Assembly (NCBI GenBank): GCA_025464325.1
Contig: JAODGH010000033.1
Span: forward strand, 1-38,828
Direction: 5' to 3'
DNA from: Methanosarcinales archaeon
GTDB lineage: Archaea; Halobacteriota; Syntropharchaeia; Alkanophagales; Methanospirareceae
DNA length: 38,828 bases
Shown: positions 1 to 9,491 of the stretch, piece by piece
Layout: each line of letters opens with the position of its first letter
Numbering within the stretch: position 1 is the stretch's first letter
Made by a program: the position numbers and the translations under genes
Notes under the pieces: model-generated
The model's input: the letters and a program-made list of their open reading frames with translations, nothing else
What the model was told of the DNA's origin: nothing
Databases searched by the model: none

Positions 1-255
1 ATTTATAAGTGCTACAAAGGTAGAACACATGTTTAACGAGGTAAAATTGAAAATTCTCTTCTATAATGCGATATTAAGGTATGATAAGACTCACAGACCG
101 TTCTTCGCAAGTCTTGTTTGAATACGAGGCTGAACTTAGATAGTATTACTATACGATGCAATACTTAATTATGCAACACAGCACAATACGAATGCAACTC
201 CGCACCGTGTATATCAAAGAACGCCTGTTCTCCTCCGACTGCAACCACAAGATAG
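1..255. other. Non-coding end downstream of nifV
   Basis: No credible gene is visible here. The stretch lies downstream of the nifV stop on the minus strand. It has no obvious T-run terminator in that direction. Its one notable element is a 21-nt sequence that recurs inverted at the right end of the window (separate entry). Confidence 0.6.
163..183 (+). repeat. 21-nt repeat, inverted copy at the right end of the window
   Basis: These 21 bases are exactly the reverse complement of the last 21 bases of the window (38808-38828). Similarity stops beyond them. The core includes TTAATTATGCAACACAG. It could be the end of a dispersed element or simply the shared k-mer at which an assembly stopped. 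Confidence 0.7.
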
Positions 256-1383
256 TCATAGGCTTCCGCATACTTTTTGATAAACCTCCCTCAGTTCATC
301 ATCAGAGAGTGCTCTCTTTGTGTTCTCTGCCATTATGCGGACCATTCCGAGTATGTCCCTGGACGCCTTTTCTGTCAGTTTAATGCCCATTTTCTCAAAT
401 ACATACCTTACTGCATGTGAGCCCGAATGTTTACCGATTAATATCTTCCTCTCAAGTCCGACCTCGCATGGGGGAAACGGTTCGTATGTTCGAGGATTTT
501 GCAGGACACCATCTACATGAACGCCAGATTCATGGGCAAATATATCGCTGCCCACAATCGGTTTTGAGACGGGAATTGGACGTGATGATGCATTAGCCAC
601 GTATTCAGATATCTCACGGAAACGTGAGGTATCAAAGCCGAGGTCAACTCCTTCTATGTGATTGAGTGCCATGACCACTTCCTCAAGAGGAGCATTTCCC
701 GTCCGCTCACCAATGCCATTAACGGTTACACTCGCATATCTCGCTCCTGCTTTGATAGCCGCCAGCGTATTTGCCGTTGCCATTCCAAAATCGTTGTGGC
801 AATGTATTTCTATGTCCATCTTTATTCTTGACCTCAATTTGTTTATGATGGCGAAGGTTTGAAAAGGGTCAAGAATACCCACGGTATCGTCAAATCTCAG
901 CCTGTCCGCACCGCAATCTTGAAGTGATCTGGCAAATTGCATGAGATAATCCTCATCGCTTCTTGAGGCATCTACCGCACCAACACAGACATAAAGACCG
1001 TGTTCTTTGGCATAATCAATAACCTTTTCAGTCTGCTCAAGCACCCATTTCCTATCTTTATTGAGAACATATTTCTGCTGAATATCTGAAACGGGCACCG
1101 CAATGGAGACCATTCCGACACCACAATCAATTGACGCATTGATATCTCCGATCACTGCACGATTCCATGTGGAAATTTCTGCCTTGAGACCCAAATTGAG
1201 AATTGCTCTTATTGTCTCTTGCTCTTCCTCACCCATCGCGGGAATACCAACTTCCATCTCCTGAACGCCTATCGCATCGAGCAACCGGGCAATATGTAAC
1301 TTCTCGTCACGCCTGAAGACAACACCCGCTGCCTGTTCACCGTCTCTCAGGGTTGTATCGTTTATTACATCATCTCCATTCAT
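256..1383 (-). CDS. nifV: Homocitrate synthase NifV
   Basis: Condenses acetyl-CoA with 2-oxoglutarate to give homocitrate, the organic ligand of the nitrogenase iron-molybdenum cofactor; cytoplasmic. The 375-aa length is usual for the family. The DRE-TIM signature DTTLRDGEQ is at residues 9-17, the metal-binding HCHND at 194-198 and [11 protein letters not shown] near 221-231. AksA and isopropylmalate synthases share the fold, but the close fit to the NifV pattern and the place at the end of a nif-type operon favour NifV. The ATG overlaps the stop of the upstream amidotransferase gene (ATGA), so translation is probably coupled. It is the last gene of the unit that starts near 4762. Confidence 0.88.
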   Translation of the reverse strand: MNGDDVINDTTLRDGEQAAGVVFRRDEKLHIARLLDAIGVQEMEVGIPAMGEEEQETIRAILNLGLKAEISTWNRAVIGDINASIDCGVGMVSIAVPVSDIQQKYVLNKDRKWVLEQTEKVIDYAKEHGLYVCVGAVDASRSDEDYLMQFARSLQDCGADRLRFDDTVGILDPFQTFAIINKLRSRIKMDIEIHCHNDFGMATANTLAAIKAGARYASVTVNGIGERTGNAPLEEVVMALNHIEGVDLGFDTSRFREISEYVANASSRPIPVSKPIVGSDIFAHESGVHVDGVLQNPRTYEPFPPCEVGLERKILIGKHSGSHAVRYVFEKMGIKLTEKASRDILGMVRIMAENTKRALSDDELREVYQKVCGSL

Positions 1384-2066
1384 TTAACCAATCCAAAAAA
1401 GTTTGTGAAGAGTCTCGCTGACAATTCACGGTAAATATCTGCTTTTTTCTCCGCCTCTTTTAGCATAACCGCAGCATCAATCCCTTCCTCGTTGAGCTCG
1501 TCGGCATAAACAACGGTCCACTCCTTCAGCATTTCTGGCGTGGTCTCAAGATGAAACTGGAGCCCATATGCATTTTCGAATCTGAACGCTTGATTTGAGC
1601 AAAGTTCCGATTCTGCCAGCTTTACTGCTCCTTCTGGTATCTCAAATGTATCTTCGTGCCATTCCAATGCAGGAAATGTCCGCTTGAACCCTTTAAACAG
1701 CGGGTCTTTCGCTCCTTCTTCCGTCAGATGGATTTCGAAATTCCCTATCTCCCTCGTGTGGTTTCTTCTGACCTTTGCACCAAGTGCCTTTGCCAGAAGC
1801 TGACCGCCCAGACAGAAGCCTAAATAATGCCCGCCTTCAGAAACGAATTTCTTTATCGTCCTGTTGAGACCTTTTAAATATGTGTAACATTCTTCCTCGT
1901 ACACGCTCATCGGACCGCCGAGCACGACCAACGCATCGAAATCGTCTGGCAACTGTTCTCCCTCATACATTCTCGCTATTTCGTATTCAATCCCTCTCCT
2001 GTGTAGAAAGTACCCTAAGTAGCCGGGACCCTCACATTCCACATGCTGGACTATCAGCACTTTCAT
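1380..2066 (-). CDS. Class I glutamine amidotransferase-like protein
   Basis: A 228-aa GMP-synthase-like GATase1 domain protein with the nucleophile elbow GFCLGG (Cys85) and the FHLE motif giving His172 and Glu174, so the hydrolase triad is intact. There is no attached synthetase domain. Family members hydrolyse glutamine or glutamyl peptides; the physiological substrate is unknown. It overlaps the ABC ATPase gene upstream by 4 nt and nifV downstream by 4 nt, so it is inside the nif-type operon. A diverged partial copy of its 3' end lies upstream of nifH at 9121-9222. In this setting it might handle glutamine or a glutamylated solute, but that is speculation. Confidence 0.85.
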   Translation of the reverse strand: MKVLIVQHVECEGPGYLGYFLHRRGIEYEIARMYEGEQLPDDFDALVVLGGPMSVYEEECYTYLKGLNRTIKKFVSEGGHYLGFCLGGQLLAKALGAKVRRNHTREIGNFEIHLTEEGAKDPLFKGFKRTFPALEWHEDTFEIPEGAVKLAESELCSNQAFRFENAYGLQFHLETTPEMLKEWTVVYADELNEEGIDAAVMLKEAEKKADIYRELSARLFTNFFGLVK

Positions 2067-2815
2067 AATCCATCTCCTCCTTTCCTCTTACAATAGCAAT
2101 TTATCGCACAATGCAGACAATCTTGAAACCTTTGAGAGCGATTGCCATTATCCACAGCAGCATTCTTAAACAACATCTCATTTGATTTAACCTGCCGGAT
2201 TTTACCACCATTTAAAACCACAATTCTATCGCTCATCTCCTCTGCATCTGCTAAATTATGCGTGACAAGTATCGTCGTGATTCGCATCTCTCTCTGTATC
2301 TGACGAATTTCTCTTCTCAGACATTTACACATCCCGATGTCCAGGTTGTTGAAGGGCTCATCGAGGAGTAACACCTCTGGAGAAGAGGCAAGTGCCCTGG
2401 CAAGCGCCACCCGCTGCTTCTCACCACCGCTGAGACTCTTCGGATACCTGTATTTTAGATGCTCTATCTTCATCAACTTCAATAATTCATCCACTTTATC
2501 CTCAATTTCCTCCCTCCTTTTACCACACACCCTCAAGCTGTAACCGACATTGGAGGCGACATCGAGGTGAGGGAAAAGTGCTAAGTTCTGGAATAAGTAT
2601 CCAATCTGCCGTTCATTTGCAGGCACCTTATCAACTGGAACGCCATCAAAGAGAACCGTTCCCTCATAATCAACCAATCCCGCAATGATATTAAGCAATG
2701 TGGTTTTCCCTGCTCCATTCGGTCCTAAAACTACCAGTAACTCGCCGTCAAGTACCTTCATGTCCAGGTTGCTGAACACATGATTCCTTATGTTTCTTAA
2801 TTCTATGGCTGGCAT
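2063..2815 (-). CDS. ABC transporter ATPase, NitT/TauT type, with Cys-rich tail
   Basis: Energises the importer formed with the permease and lipoprotein genes just upstream. Walker A is GPNGAGKTT (31-39), the Q-loop Gln is 76, the signature LSGGE is 128-132, Walker B ends in DE at 152-153 and the switch His is 186. The 250-aa length is normal, but the C-terminus is not: Cys233, 236, 240 and 242 form CLHCAINCYC, followed by a basic end. Ordinary TauB/SsuB ATPases have no such cluster; it could bind a metal or Fe-S centre and act as a sensor. It starts 3 nt after the permease stop and overlaps the amidotransferase gene by 4 nt. The transported substrate is not evident. Confidence 0.9.
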   Translation of the reverse strand: MPAIELRNIRNHVFSNLDMKVLDGELLVVLGPNGAGKTTLLNIIAGLVDYEGTVLFDGVPVDKVPANERQIGYLFQNLALFPHLDVASNVGYSLRVCGKRREEIEDKVDELLKLMKIEHLKYRYPKSLSGGEKQRVALARALASSPEVLLLDEPFNNLDIGMCKCLRREIRQIQREMRITTILVTHNLADAEEMSDRIVVLNGGKIRQVKSNEMLFKNAAVDNGNRSQRFQDCLHCAINCYCKRKGGDGL

Positions 2816-2818
2816 TTG

Positions 2819-3568
2819 CTACCCCCACCCCATTGTGATTCTCCGCTCCATAAATTGAAAAAATCGTTCAAATGCGAGGCACATCACCGAAAGAACCATC
2901 AGACAGACGATTATTACATCCATACGCAGCAAACTCTCTGACCTTATCATCAGAGCTCCTATACCCGTGGGAATCGCAACCATCTCCGCTGCTATCACCA
3001 CCCTCCATGCCATACCCGCCTCTAACCTCAATCCAGTAAAGATGTTGGGTATAGCCAGCGGCAGGACGACCGTGGTTAAAATCTTCGTATCTGATGCACC
3101 CAGTGTTCTTGCAGCTTTGATGACTCCTCGGTCAACGCCTTTGATGCCTGTAATCGTGTTGTAAAGAACCGGGAAGAACGAACAGAGAAATATCAATGCG
3201 ACTGGTAACAGCTCATTTATCCCTATCCAGACCATAAGCAATGGCGCCCAGCCGAGAGCGGGAATGGGGTAAAGCAGACTAAAAATCGGGTGGAATGACT
3301 TGTTGATGATTTCTTTACTGCCCATCACGATTCCTACGAGAATGCCGGCGGCGGAACCCAGTAGAAAGCCTGCCAGTACTCTGAACAGACTGCTCAGAAT
3401 ATTATCCAGTAACACACCACTGACCGCCAGGTGGTAAAATTCTATCATCACGGCGGAAAATGGAGGAAATATGTATATTGGGACAAGATTCAGTTGAGCG
3501 ATGCACTCCCATAATATTACGAATGCAATGACAGGTAGTATCCCGGTCAGCACGCTTTTAATTCTCAT
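2819..3568 (-). CDS. ABC transporter permease, NitT/TauT (TauC/SsuC) family
   Basis: Membrane channel subunit of the importer. The protein is almost wholly hydrophobic, with about six predicted helices and the EAA loop typical of binding-protein-dependent permeases (EAGMAWRVVIAAEMVAIPTG, near the C-terminus). I place the start at the ATG at 3568 (249 aa), 7 nt after the stop of the binding-protein gene. A longer version would need a TTG at 3598 inside the upstream gene. Family relatives import nitrate, sulfonates or pyrimidine precursors; nothing in this subunit identifies the solute. Confidence 0.9.
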   Translation of the reverse strand: MRIKSVLTGILPVIAFVILWECIAQLNLVPIYIFPPFSAVMIEFYHLAVSGVLLDNILSSLFRVLAGFLLGSAAGILVGIVMGSKEIINKSFHPIFSLLYPIPALGWAPLLMVWIGINELLPVALIFLCSFFPVLYNTITGIKGVDRGVIKAARTLGASDTKILTTVVLPLAIPNIFTGLRLEAGMAWRVVIAAEMVAIPTGIGALMIRSESLLRMDVIIVCLMVLSVMCLAFERFFQFMERRITMGWG

Positions 3569-3575
3569 ATTCGCC

Positions 3576-4499
3576 TTACCGTAAGAATCTTGTATCAAGA
3601 ATATCTTCAGCTTTCAGTCCTTCCTCAATATAACCCAATTTCACCATGTAATCTATCGTCTCCTGAACAGATTCTGCATCTATGTCAGTCGTGTAGTTCA
3701 GTCTGCTAATTGATCTGTTGATGATCTCAGGTTTTGTGTCCAGCACACTGGCAAGAATTACTGCGGTGCGCTCAGGATTTTCATTCACCCAGCTCGTTGC
3801 TTTTTGTGTGACCTTAACCAGTTTTCTCACGGTTTCCGGGTCATTCTCTATGAGGTCGGTTTTCACAACAAGGACGCTACCCTGCATATCTTGCCACAGG
3901 TCCTGACTTTTGATGAGCATGTGAAAGCCCATGGACTCGGCAACGGCTGCATGATGCTCAGGCAAAAATGCCGCATCTATCCTCCCTGTTTCCAGAGCAA
4001 CGACCTGTTTCAAAGGATTCATGCGCCGAATGTTGACTTCTTTGAGGTTATATTCCTCAATCAGGCGATTGAGAAGCAGGTCCACCGGCGCACCTTCTCT
4101 AACGCAGCCGATGGTCTTACCCTCCAGATCACTGACATTCGTTATATCGGGTCTGACAACCAGACCATAACCATATCTGTGTGTGCCTGCGACGATCTTT
4201 ATCGGAACACCTCTGGAATACGCCAGTATAGCAGGAGAGAGGCAGATATAAGCAACTTGAATATCCCCTCTCGCAAGGGCGCTGGCAAGTCTCATCCCGG
4301 TAGCATAGCTCTCATAAGCGGTGAAATTGATTCCTTCGTCTTTGTACCACCCTTTCTCCTTCGCCACATAAGCGCATGCGGCATGGGAGTTGAACTCCAG
4401 AGCCATGCCGACATCTGATTGTTGTTCTTGCACACAGCAAGTTGTGAAGATGAGCACGCCAAGTATTCCTGCTACGAGGAGAAGCCCAAAAATCCTCAT
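3576..4499 (-). CDS. ABC transporter substrate-binding lipoprotein, SsuA/NMT1-like
   Basis: Extracytoplasmic solute receptor for the adjacent permease and ATPase. The chosen ATG at 4499 overlaps the stop of the preceding gene (ATGA) and gives 307 aa with a hydrophobic signal and a lipobox-like FTTC (Cys21). The mature part has the periplasmic-binding type II pattern, for example DVGMALEF, the segment around ALARGDIQVAYICLSPA, and TIGCVREGAPVDLLL. A longer start at 4517 lies inside the upstream gene and would put extra residues before the signal. Candidate solutes include sulfonates, oxyanions or vitamin precursors. Its place between nitrogenase genes and nifV suggests import of something needed for nitrogen fixation. 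Confidence 0.88.
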   Translation of the reverse strand: MRIFGLLLVAGILGVLIFTTCCVQEQQSDVGMALEFNSHAACAYVAKEKGWYKDEGINFTAYESYATGMRLASALARGDIQVAYICLSPAILAYSRGVPIKIVAGTHRYGYGLVVRPDITNVSDLEGKTIGCVREGAPVDLLLNRLIEEYNLKEVNIRRMNPLKQVVALETGRIDAAFLPEHHAAVAESMGFHMLIKSQDLWQDMQGSVLVVKTDLIENDPETVRKLVKVTQKATSWVNENPERTAVILASVLDTKPEIINRSISRLNYTTDIDAESVQETIDYMVKLGYIEEGLKAEDILDTRFLR

Positions 4500-4762
4500 T
4501 TTCCACATTTCCCACATACCTCACAGTCCTCTGGACTGCAATGCCCTTCACAACCGTAGTTATCAATTCTTTTGAGTTTTCCACCGCATTCAGGGCATGT
4601 TAAATCTTTTCCACGCAGTCCATGAGCGCAGGGCGACATATCAAACGTATAACCGCATACACGGCACTGGAATTGGCGGGAGGGCTTCCGCATCATATCG
4701 GCAATCAATTGCCTGCGTCCTATCGGTGTTTCTTTTTCACTCTCAGTTTTCACTCTTTCCAT
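4496..4762 (-). CDS. Small Cys-rich (zinc ribbon/rubredoxin-like) protein of the nif island
   Basis: An 88-aa protein with ten cysteines. CxxC pairs at 33/36 and 56/59 form a zinc-ribbon or rubredoxin-like knuckle, with an extra Cys45 between them. The C-terminus has a second cluster, Cys71, 75, 80, 83 and 86. The first 30 residues are charged and basic. The family is not recognised. It is the first gene of the operon carrying the ABC importer, amidotransferase and nifV, and its leader is a near copy of the nifH leader. The GGAGG box is about 17 nt from the ATG, longer than usual. It may be a metal-binding regulator or an electron-transfer or metal-handling factor. Confidence 0.75.
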   Translation of the reverse strand: MERVKTESEKETPIGRRQLIADMMRKPSRQFQCRVCGYTFDMSPCAHGLRGKDLTCPECGGKLKRIDNYGCEGHCSPEDCEVCGKCGK

Positions 4763-4776
4763 TTTTTCTTTTTATT

Positions 4777-4844
4777 TACCTCCTGCTCAGAGTTTGCTTA
4801 ATACCCCTTATTAGACTATTTGAGAGATTTGCATAGGAGTTATG
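4777..4844 (-). promoter_or_regulatory. Leader shared with nifH (second nif-type operon)
   Basis: Three blocks recur here and upstream of nifH in the same order and strand. They are the RBS block (4777-4787, AGCAGGAGGTA on the minus strand), a 29-nt block (4797-4825, one mismatch to 9038-9066, containing TAGTCTAATAAGGGG) and an upstream dyad CATAACTCCTATG (4832-4844). The whole lies between the nifK stop and the small Cys-rich gene, so this gene probably starts a second transcript with the same control as nifH. Confidence 0.7.
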
Positions 4845-4861
4845 AAAAGATAAGAAAGCTC

Positions 4862-6139
4862 TCACTCTCTCTCCTCCCATTCCAGAATCGCATTCATAAT
4901 CATATCCGTGAGATATACGCCCCCATGATAACCCATGATACCATACCTGTGGTATCCAACTCTGTCGTAGACCGGGAATCCGCATCTGACGAATGCAACG
5001 CCCTCATCCTTAGCAATCGGCTTGCATTTTGTATTTCCAAACAGAATATCCACCTCCCTGTCTTTCACTGCACGATGCAACTCGTATAAATCGCGCCCGT
5101 TCAATATCTCACCACCGTCAGTCACCGATTTCGCCTTCTGTAAAAACTTCCTGCTCGCTGTGCTGCTTGAAATGATGACCACATCCATACCCAGCTCCGT
5201 CACGAATTCTGCAAGTGCAAGTGCGATGTCGGGGTCGGCGAATATAGCCGCGCGCTTGCCGTATGTCTTCATGTGCACATCCACCATTGCATCAATGAGC
5301 CTTCCGCGTTCCTTTTCAAGCGAATTTGGTATCCCTCCTCCAGTCATATCGCAGACAGCAGCCAGGAATCTATCTGTATTTTCAACCCCGATCGGGCAGA
5401 TCGTATCCGCTGCCATCCCGTATTTACCCTTCAGGAATACAGCGGCGGAACCACCCGCATGCTCGCACAATGAAATGACGCCACACGCATTCGCACAATC
5501 TTCTATTTCGTCCACCGATGTTCCACCCTCGGGAAAAGGCGGCTTTGGCAGCATAAGCGGGGCATTGAGCGTCTCCGAAATGTCGCTCAGAATCGTGTAT
5601 GATACGTTCATAGAATCGAGCATCTGCTTTATCTCCATGATATCGCCAGGGTTCACCATTCCAGGAACGATATTTATCCTTTCATCCACGGCGTCCGGTT
5701 CTTTAGATAGGTGGCTTACGAGCGAACACAATGCATTGTCATAGCCCGTGACGTGGGACCCTACGTAGCTCGGCGTGTGGATTGGAACCACCTTACATTC
5801 GTATTTACCTTCTCTGATGATGCCGTCAATGTCATCACCTATGGTCTCCGAGAGGCAGGTAGTAATCACGCCTATTAGCTCAGGATGTCTTCTCGCTATC
5901 ACATTCTTTATTGCAGTCGTCAGGTTCTTCTTCCCTCCAAATACAGACGCATCTTCACCGAGCGAACTCACCGCCACCTGCACGAGTTCTCTGAAATGGC
6001 GGTTGAACATCCGCATCGGATACGCTGCGCAGCCCTGAGAGCCGTGAACGAGGGATACCGCAGCGTGAACACCGAAGAGTGCGTACATTGCACCAATTGG
6101 CTGACACATCCTTGCTGGATTAATCGTTACACTACGCAT
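4862..6139 (-). CDS. nifK: Nitrogenase component I beta chain NifK
   Basis: Beta subunit of dinitrogenase; with NifD it forms the heterotetramer holding the P-cluster. The three P-cluster cysteines are Cys12 (ARMCQPIGA), Cys37 (HGSQGCAAY) and Cys95 (TTCLSETIGDD). At 425 aa it is shorter than proteobacterial NifK because it lacks the N-terminal extension, as in methanogen and alternative-type nitrogenases. The ATG sits inside the end of nifD (8-nt overlap) behind GGGAGGGAC, so translation is coupled. NifN is a paralogue, but the position right after nifD and the three ligands favour NifK. Confidence 0.93.
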   Translation of the reverse strand: MRSVTINPARMCQPIGAMYALFGVHAAVSLVHGSQGCAAYPMRMFNRHFRELVQVAVSSLGEDASVFGGKKNLTTAIKNVIARRHPELIGVITTCLSETIGDDIDGIIREGKYECKVVPIHTPSYVGSHVTGYDNALCSLVSHLSKEPDAVDERINIVPGMVNPGDIMEIKQMLDSMNVSYTILSDISETLNAPLMLPKPPFPEGGTSVDEIEDCANACGVISLCEHAGGSAAVFLKGKYGMAADTICPIGVENTDRFLAAVCDMTGGGIPNSLEKERGRLIDAMVDVHMKTYGKRAAIFADPDIALALAEFVTELGMDVVIISSSTASRKFLQKAKSVTDGGEILNGRDLYELHRAVKDREVDILFGNTKCKPIAKDEGVAFVRCGFPVYDRVGYHRYGIMGYHGGVYLTDMIMNAILEWEERE

Positions 6140-7508
6140 GTCCCTCCCTCCTTATCAAACCCCACACAGGTGCGAACATCGCCTTCTCAATGTCACTTAC
6201 GAAGTTCAAGAACCCGGAATAAGCTGCATAAGGTCCGTTCTCGTAGGAATGCCCGTTTATGAATGGCACACCGAGCTTATAAGAGAGATATTTCTCCTTG
6301 AGCCCTGAAACGAACAGGTCTGGCTTCAATTCGGAGAGAATCTCCTCCAGTTCGAGCGCGTTCGGATTGTCCAGCACCAGAACACCGTCATTCACACGCG
6401 CACAGATCTTCGCATAATCATCCTCATGCCCGAAGGTCGTGGCAGCGGCAATCGTTTCGATTCCCAGCTCTCTGAACATAGGAATCCAGTGCCATGCTCG
6501 TGGCGCACCCTGATAAATGAAAACGCGTTTACCATCGAATTTCTTCCGGTATTCCTCGATTTCCGGCGCTACTTTTGACTCCTCCTCTTCGATTATCTCT
6601 TCTGCTTTGTCTTCCAATCCAAAGAATGCAGCAACCTCTCTCAACGCCTTTGACGTCTGTTCTATTCCAAACAGTGACGCTCTCAATACAGGAATCCCGT
6701 ATTTCTTCTCCATCAATCTGCATATATACGGTGTGGACCGCTGACAGTGCATCAGATTGAGCTTTGCACGGTGTGCCTGTGCAATCTCATCAACCGAAGC
6801 GTTTCCAGTGAATGTGCAAAGAATCCTGATCCCCATGCGCTCAAATAGCGGCTTTATCACCCATAGATCGCCCTGGATATTGTAGTCTCCAATGATGTTC
6901 ATGTCGTAATCCGTTGTGTATTCAGGCTCCTTTGTGCCCACCACTCTCTCGAAGAGCGTGTCATTTGCTATGTGATGCCCAAGCGATTGGCTGCAGCCTC
7001 TGAAACCCTCGCAGTTGAATGGAACAACTCGTATCCCTATTTCCTGCTCCGCACGTTTGCACACGCCGTTGAGGTCATCCCCAATCAGCCCGATTGTGCA
7101 GGTTGCATGCACGAATACGCCCTTTGCCTCCGGGAATTCCTCGTGTGCCTCTAATATGGATTTATAGAGCTTATCTTCACCGCCGAAGATGACGTTATCT
7201 TCCTGCATGTCCGTGGAGAAGCAATATTTGCGATGAAAGCCTGGATTGTCCGAGAGGTTCTGCCTCGTGCCACCGCCCCAGGTCCAGTAAGCGCAGCCGA
7301 TTGGTCCATGCACAAGATGAATCACATCCTTTATCGGACCGCACACCACACCCATGCAACCTGCATATGTGCAACCACGCTCGGTGAAATCACCCGGTGT
7401 CGTCTGAACATTGCATCGTGGCAGAAGATTCTCTGATGCTGCTTTGATATATGTGTGCTTCTCTCGTTCAGGTATGGGTTTATCCGACTTTAAAAGCGTA
7501 AAAGGCAA
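6132..7508 (-). CDS. nifD: Nitrogenase component I alpha chain NifD
   Basis: Alpha subunit of dinitrogenase, site of N2 reduction. P-cluster ligands Cys46 (GCTYAG), Cys72 (HGPIGCAYW) and Cys137 (ATCTIGLIGDD) are present. So are the cofactor ligands Cys255 (LMHCQRS) and His420 (INGHSYENGPY), and SLGHHIAND with the conserved active-site His near 178. It is therefore a catalytic NifD rather than NifE. The start is a TTG directly after the nifI2 stop, with GAGGAGGCG about 8 nt ahead; no in-frame ATG lies near. The short 458-aa form and segments such as FSTDMQE and IIGDYNIQGD resemble the methanogen/alternative-type branch. No vnfG/anfG gene is seen here. Confidence 0.95.
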   Translation of the reverse strand: MPFTLLKSDKPIPEREKHTYIKAASENLLPRCNVQTTPGDFTERGCTYAGCMGVVCGPIKDVIHLVHGPIGCAYWTWGGGTRQNLSDNPGFHRKYCFSTDMQEDNVIFGGEDKLYKSILEAHEEFPEAKGVFVHATCTIGLIGDDLNGVCKRAEQEIGIRVVPFNCEGFRGCSQSLGHHIANDTLFERVVGTKEPEYTTDYDMNIIGDYNIQGDLWVIKPLFERMGIRILCTFTGNASVDEIAQAHRAKLNLMHCQRSTPYICRLMEKKYGIPVLRASLFGIEQTSKALREVAAFFGLEDKAEEIIEEEESKVAPEIEEYRKKFDGKRVFIYQGAPRAWHWIPMFRELGIETIAAATTFGHEDDYAKICARVNDGVLVLDNPNALELEEILSELKPDLFVSGLKEKYLSYKLGVPFINGHSYENGPYAAYSGFLNFVSDIEKAMFAPVWGLIRREGHA

Positions 7509-7868
7509 TTAAATCGCCTCCTCACCGCGTTCTCCGGTCCTTATCCTGATAGCCTCCTCCACGGGACATACAAATATCCTGCCATCGCCTATCATCCCTG
7601 TTCTATTCGTCCTCATGATTGTCTCGATGACCTGTCCAACTTTATCGTCTGACACGACCATAGTGAGCATCCTTTTTGGCACGTATTTCATCCCACCTCC
7701 TTTACTATCCTCTGGATTGATACTGGCAGGTGGGAAGAGATGCAGTCCCTTTTGTTTCCCCCTACCAAATACACGCTCTACTGTGACTGAAGGGAAGCCG
7801 GCATCCGCAAGAGCACGTTTCGTCTTCTGTATTGCATTCATCCTGATTATCGCTATCACTTCTTTCAT
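7509..7868 (-). CDS. nifI2: Nitrogenase PII-like regulator NifI2
   Basis: A PII-family protein of 119 aa. In methanogens NifI1 and NifI2 form a complex that binds and inhibits dinitrogenase after ammonium addition and is released by 2-oxoglutarate. The T-loop segment VFGRGKQKGLHL and the C-terminal GDGRIFVCPVEEAIRIRTGE are typical. The insertion around residues 47-60 (PASINPEDSKGGG) is the longer T-loop of NifI2. It sits between nifI1 and nifD, the arrangement seen in archaeal nif operons, and its stop directly abuts the TTG of nifD. Confidence 0.93.
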   Translation of the reverse strand: MKEVIAIIRMNAIQKTKRALADAGFPSVTVERVFGRGKQKGLHLFPPASINPEDSKGGGMKYVPKRMLTMVVSDDKVGQVIETIMRTNRTGMIGDGRIFVCPVEEAIRIRTGERGEEAI

Positions 7869-7873
7869 CCTTC

Positions 7874-9119
<1,246 letters not shown>

Positions 9120-9120
9120 C

Positions 9121-9222
9121 GACAATTCACGGTAAATACTCGCTTTTTCTCCGCCTCTTTTAGCATAACCGCAGCATCAATCCCTTCCTCGTTGAGCTCG
9201 CCGGCGTAAACATCGCTCCACT
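9121..9222 (-). pseudogene. 3' fragment of a diverged amidotransferase gene
   Basis: Matches 1420-1522, the 3' part of the intact amidotransferase gene, in the same orientation. 52 nt are identical (9149-9200 versus 1449-1500). A 1-nt deletion near 9138-9146 shifts the frame, and four mismatches occur in the last 22 nt. On the minus strand the piece would read W-S-D-V-Y-A-G-E-L, where the intact gene has W-T-V-V-Y-A-D-E-L. The amino-acid changes suggest an old paralogue rather than a fresh copy. Similarity ends abruptly at 9222. Confidence 0.85.
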
Positions 9223-9256
9223 GAAATGTAGTACAATAGTGTAATCATCTCCTACC

Positions 9257-9466
9257 ATGCACTCTTTTTATATACTGCTGGCAATATAACGGTCTGACAA
9301 GTCTCGTTTTCGCCGCTATATTTGCTGTTTATACACTCAAGCTGGCGATACCGTGGGTGACCCTTTCAAGGATACCGCCGGACCCGCGATCAATCCACTC
9401 ATCAAAGCCAGGAATATGGTCGCAATTCTGTTCTCCACGCTATTCATTACTTTCTGTATAATTTAA
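9257..9466 (+). pseudogene. Internally deleted membrane pyrophosphatase (HppA) remnant
   Basis: From 9344 the frame reads [19 protein letters not shown] and continues through one hydrophobic helix to a TAA at 9464-9466. This is the highly conserved C-terminal end of proton/sodium-pumping pyrophosphatases. Upstream, an ATG at 9257 begins MHSFYILLAI, then a stop. A neighbouring frame continues [17 protein letters not shown], which resembles the first membrane helix of the same family. If so, both ends of an hppA gene survive and some 600 codons between them are gone. The C-terminal match is clear; the N-terminal one is an inference. Confidence 0.7.
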
Positions 9467-9491
9467 ATGGTGTAAGCCGTAGATTCCGGAC

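Noticed and set aside
3804-4418. 204-codon plus-strand frame opposite the binding-protein gene
   Set aside because: The minus-strand frame has a clear lipoprotein and ABC-receptor pattern; this one has no recognisable features.
5022-5744. 240-codon plus-strand frame opposite nifK
   Set aside because: Antisense shadow of a gene with all NifK ligands; composition is Ser/Ile-rich as expected for a shadow and no RBS or homology is seen.
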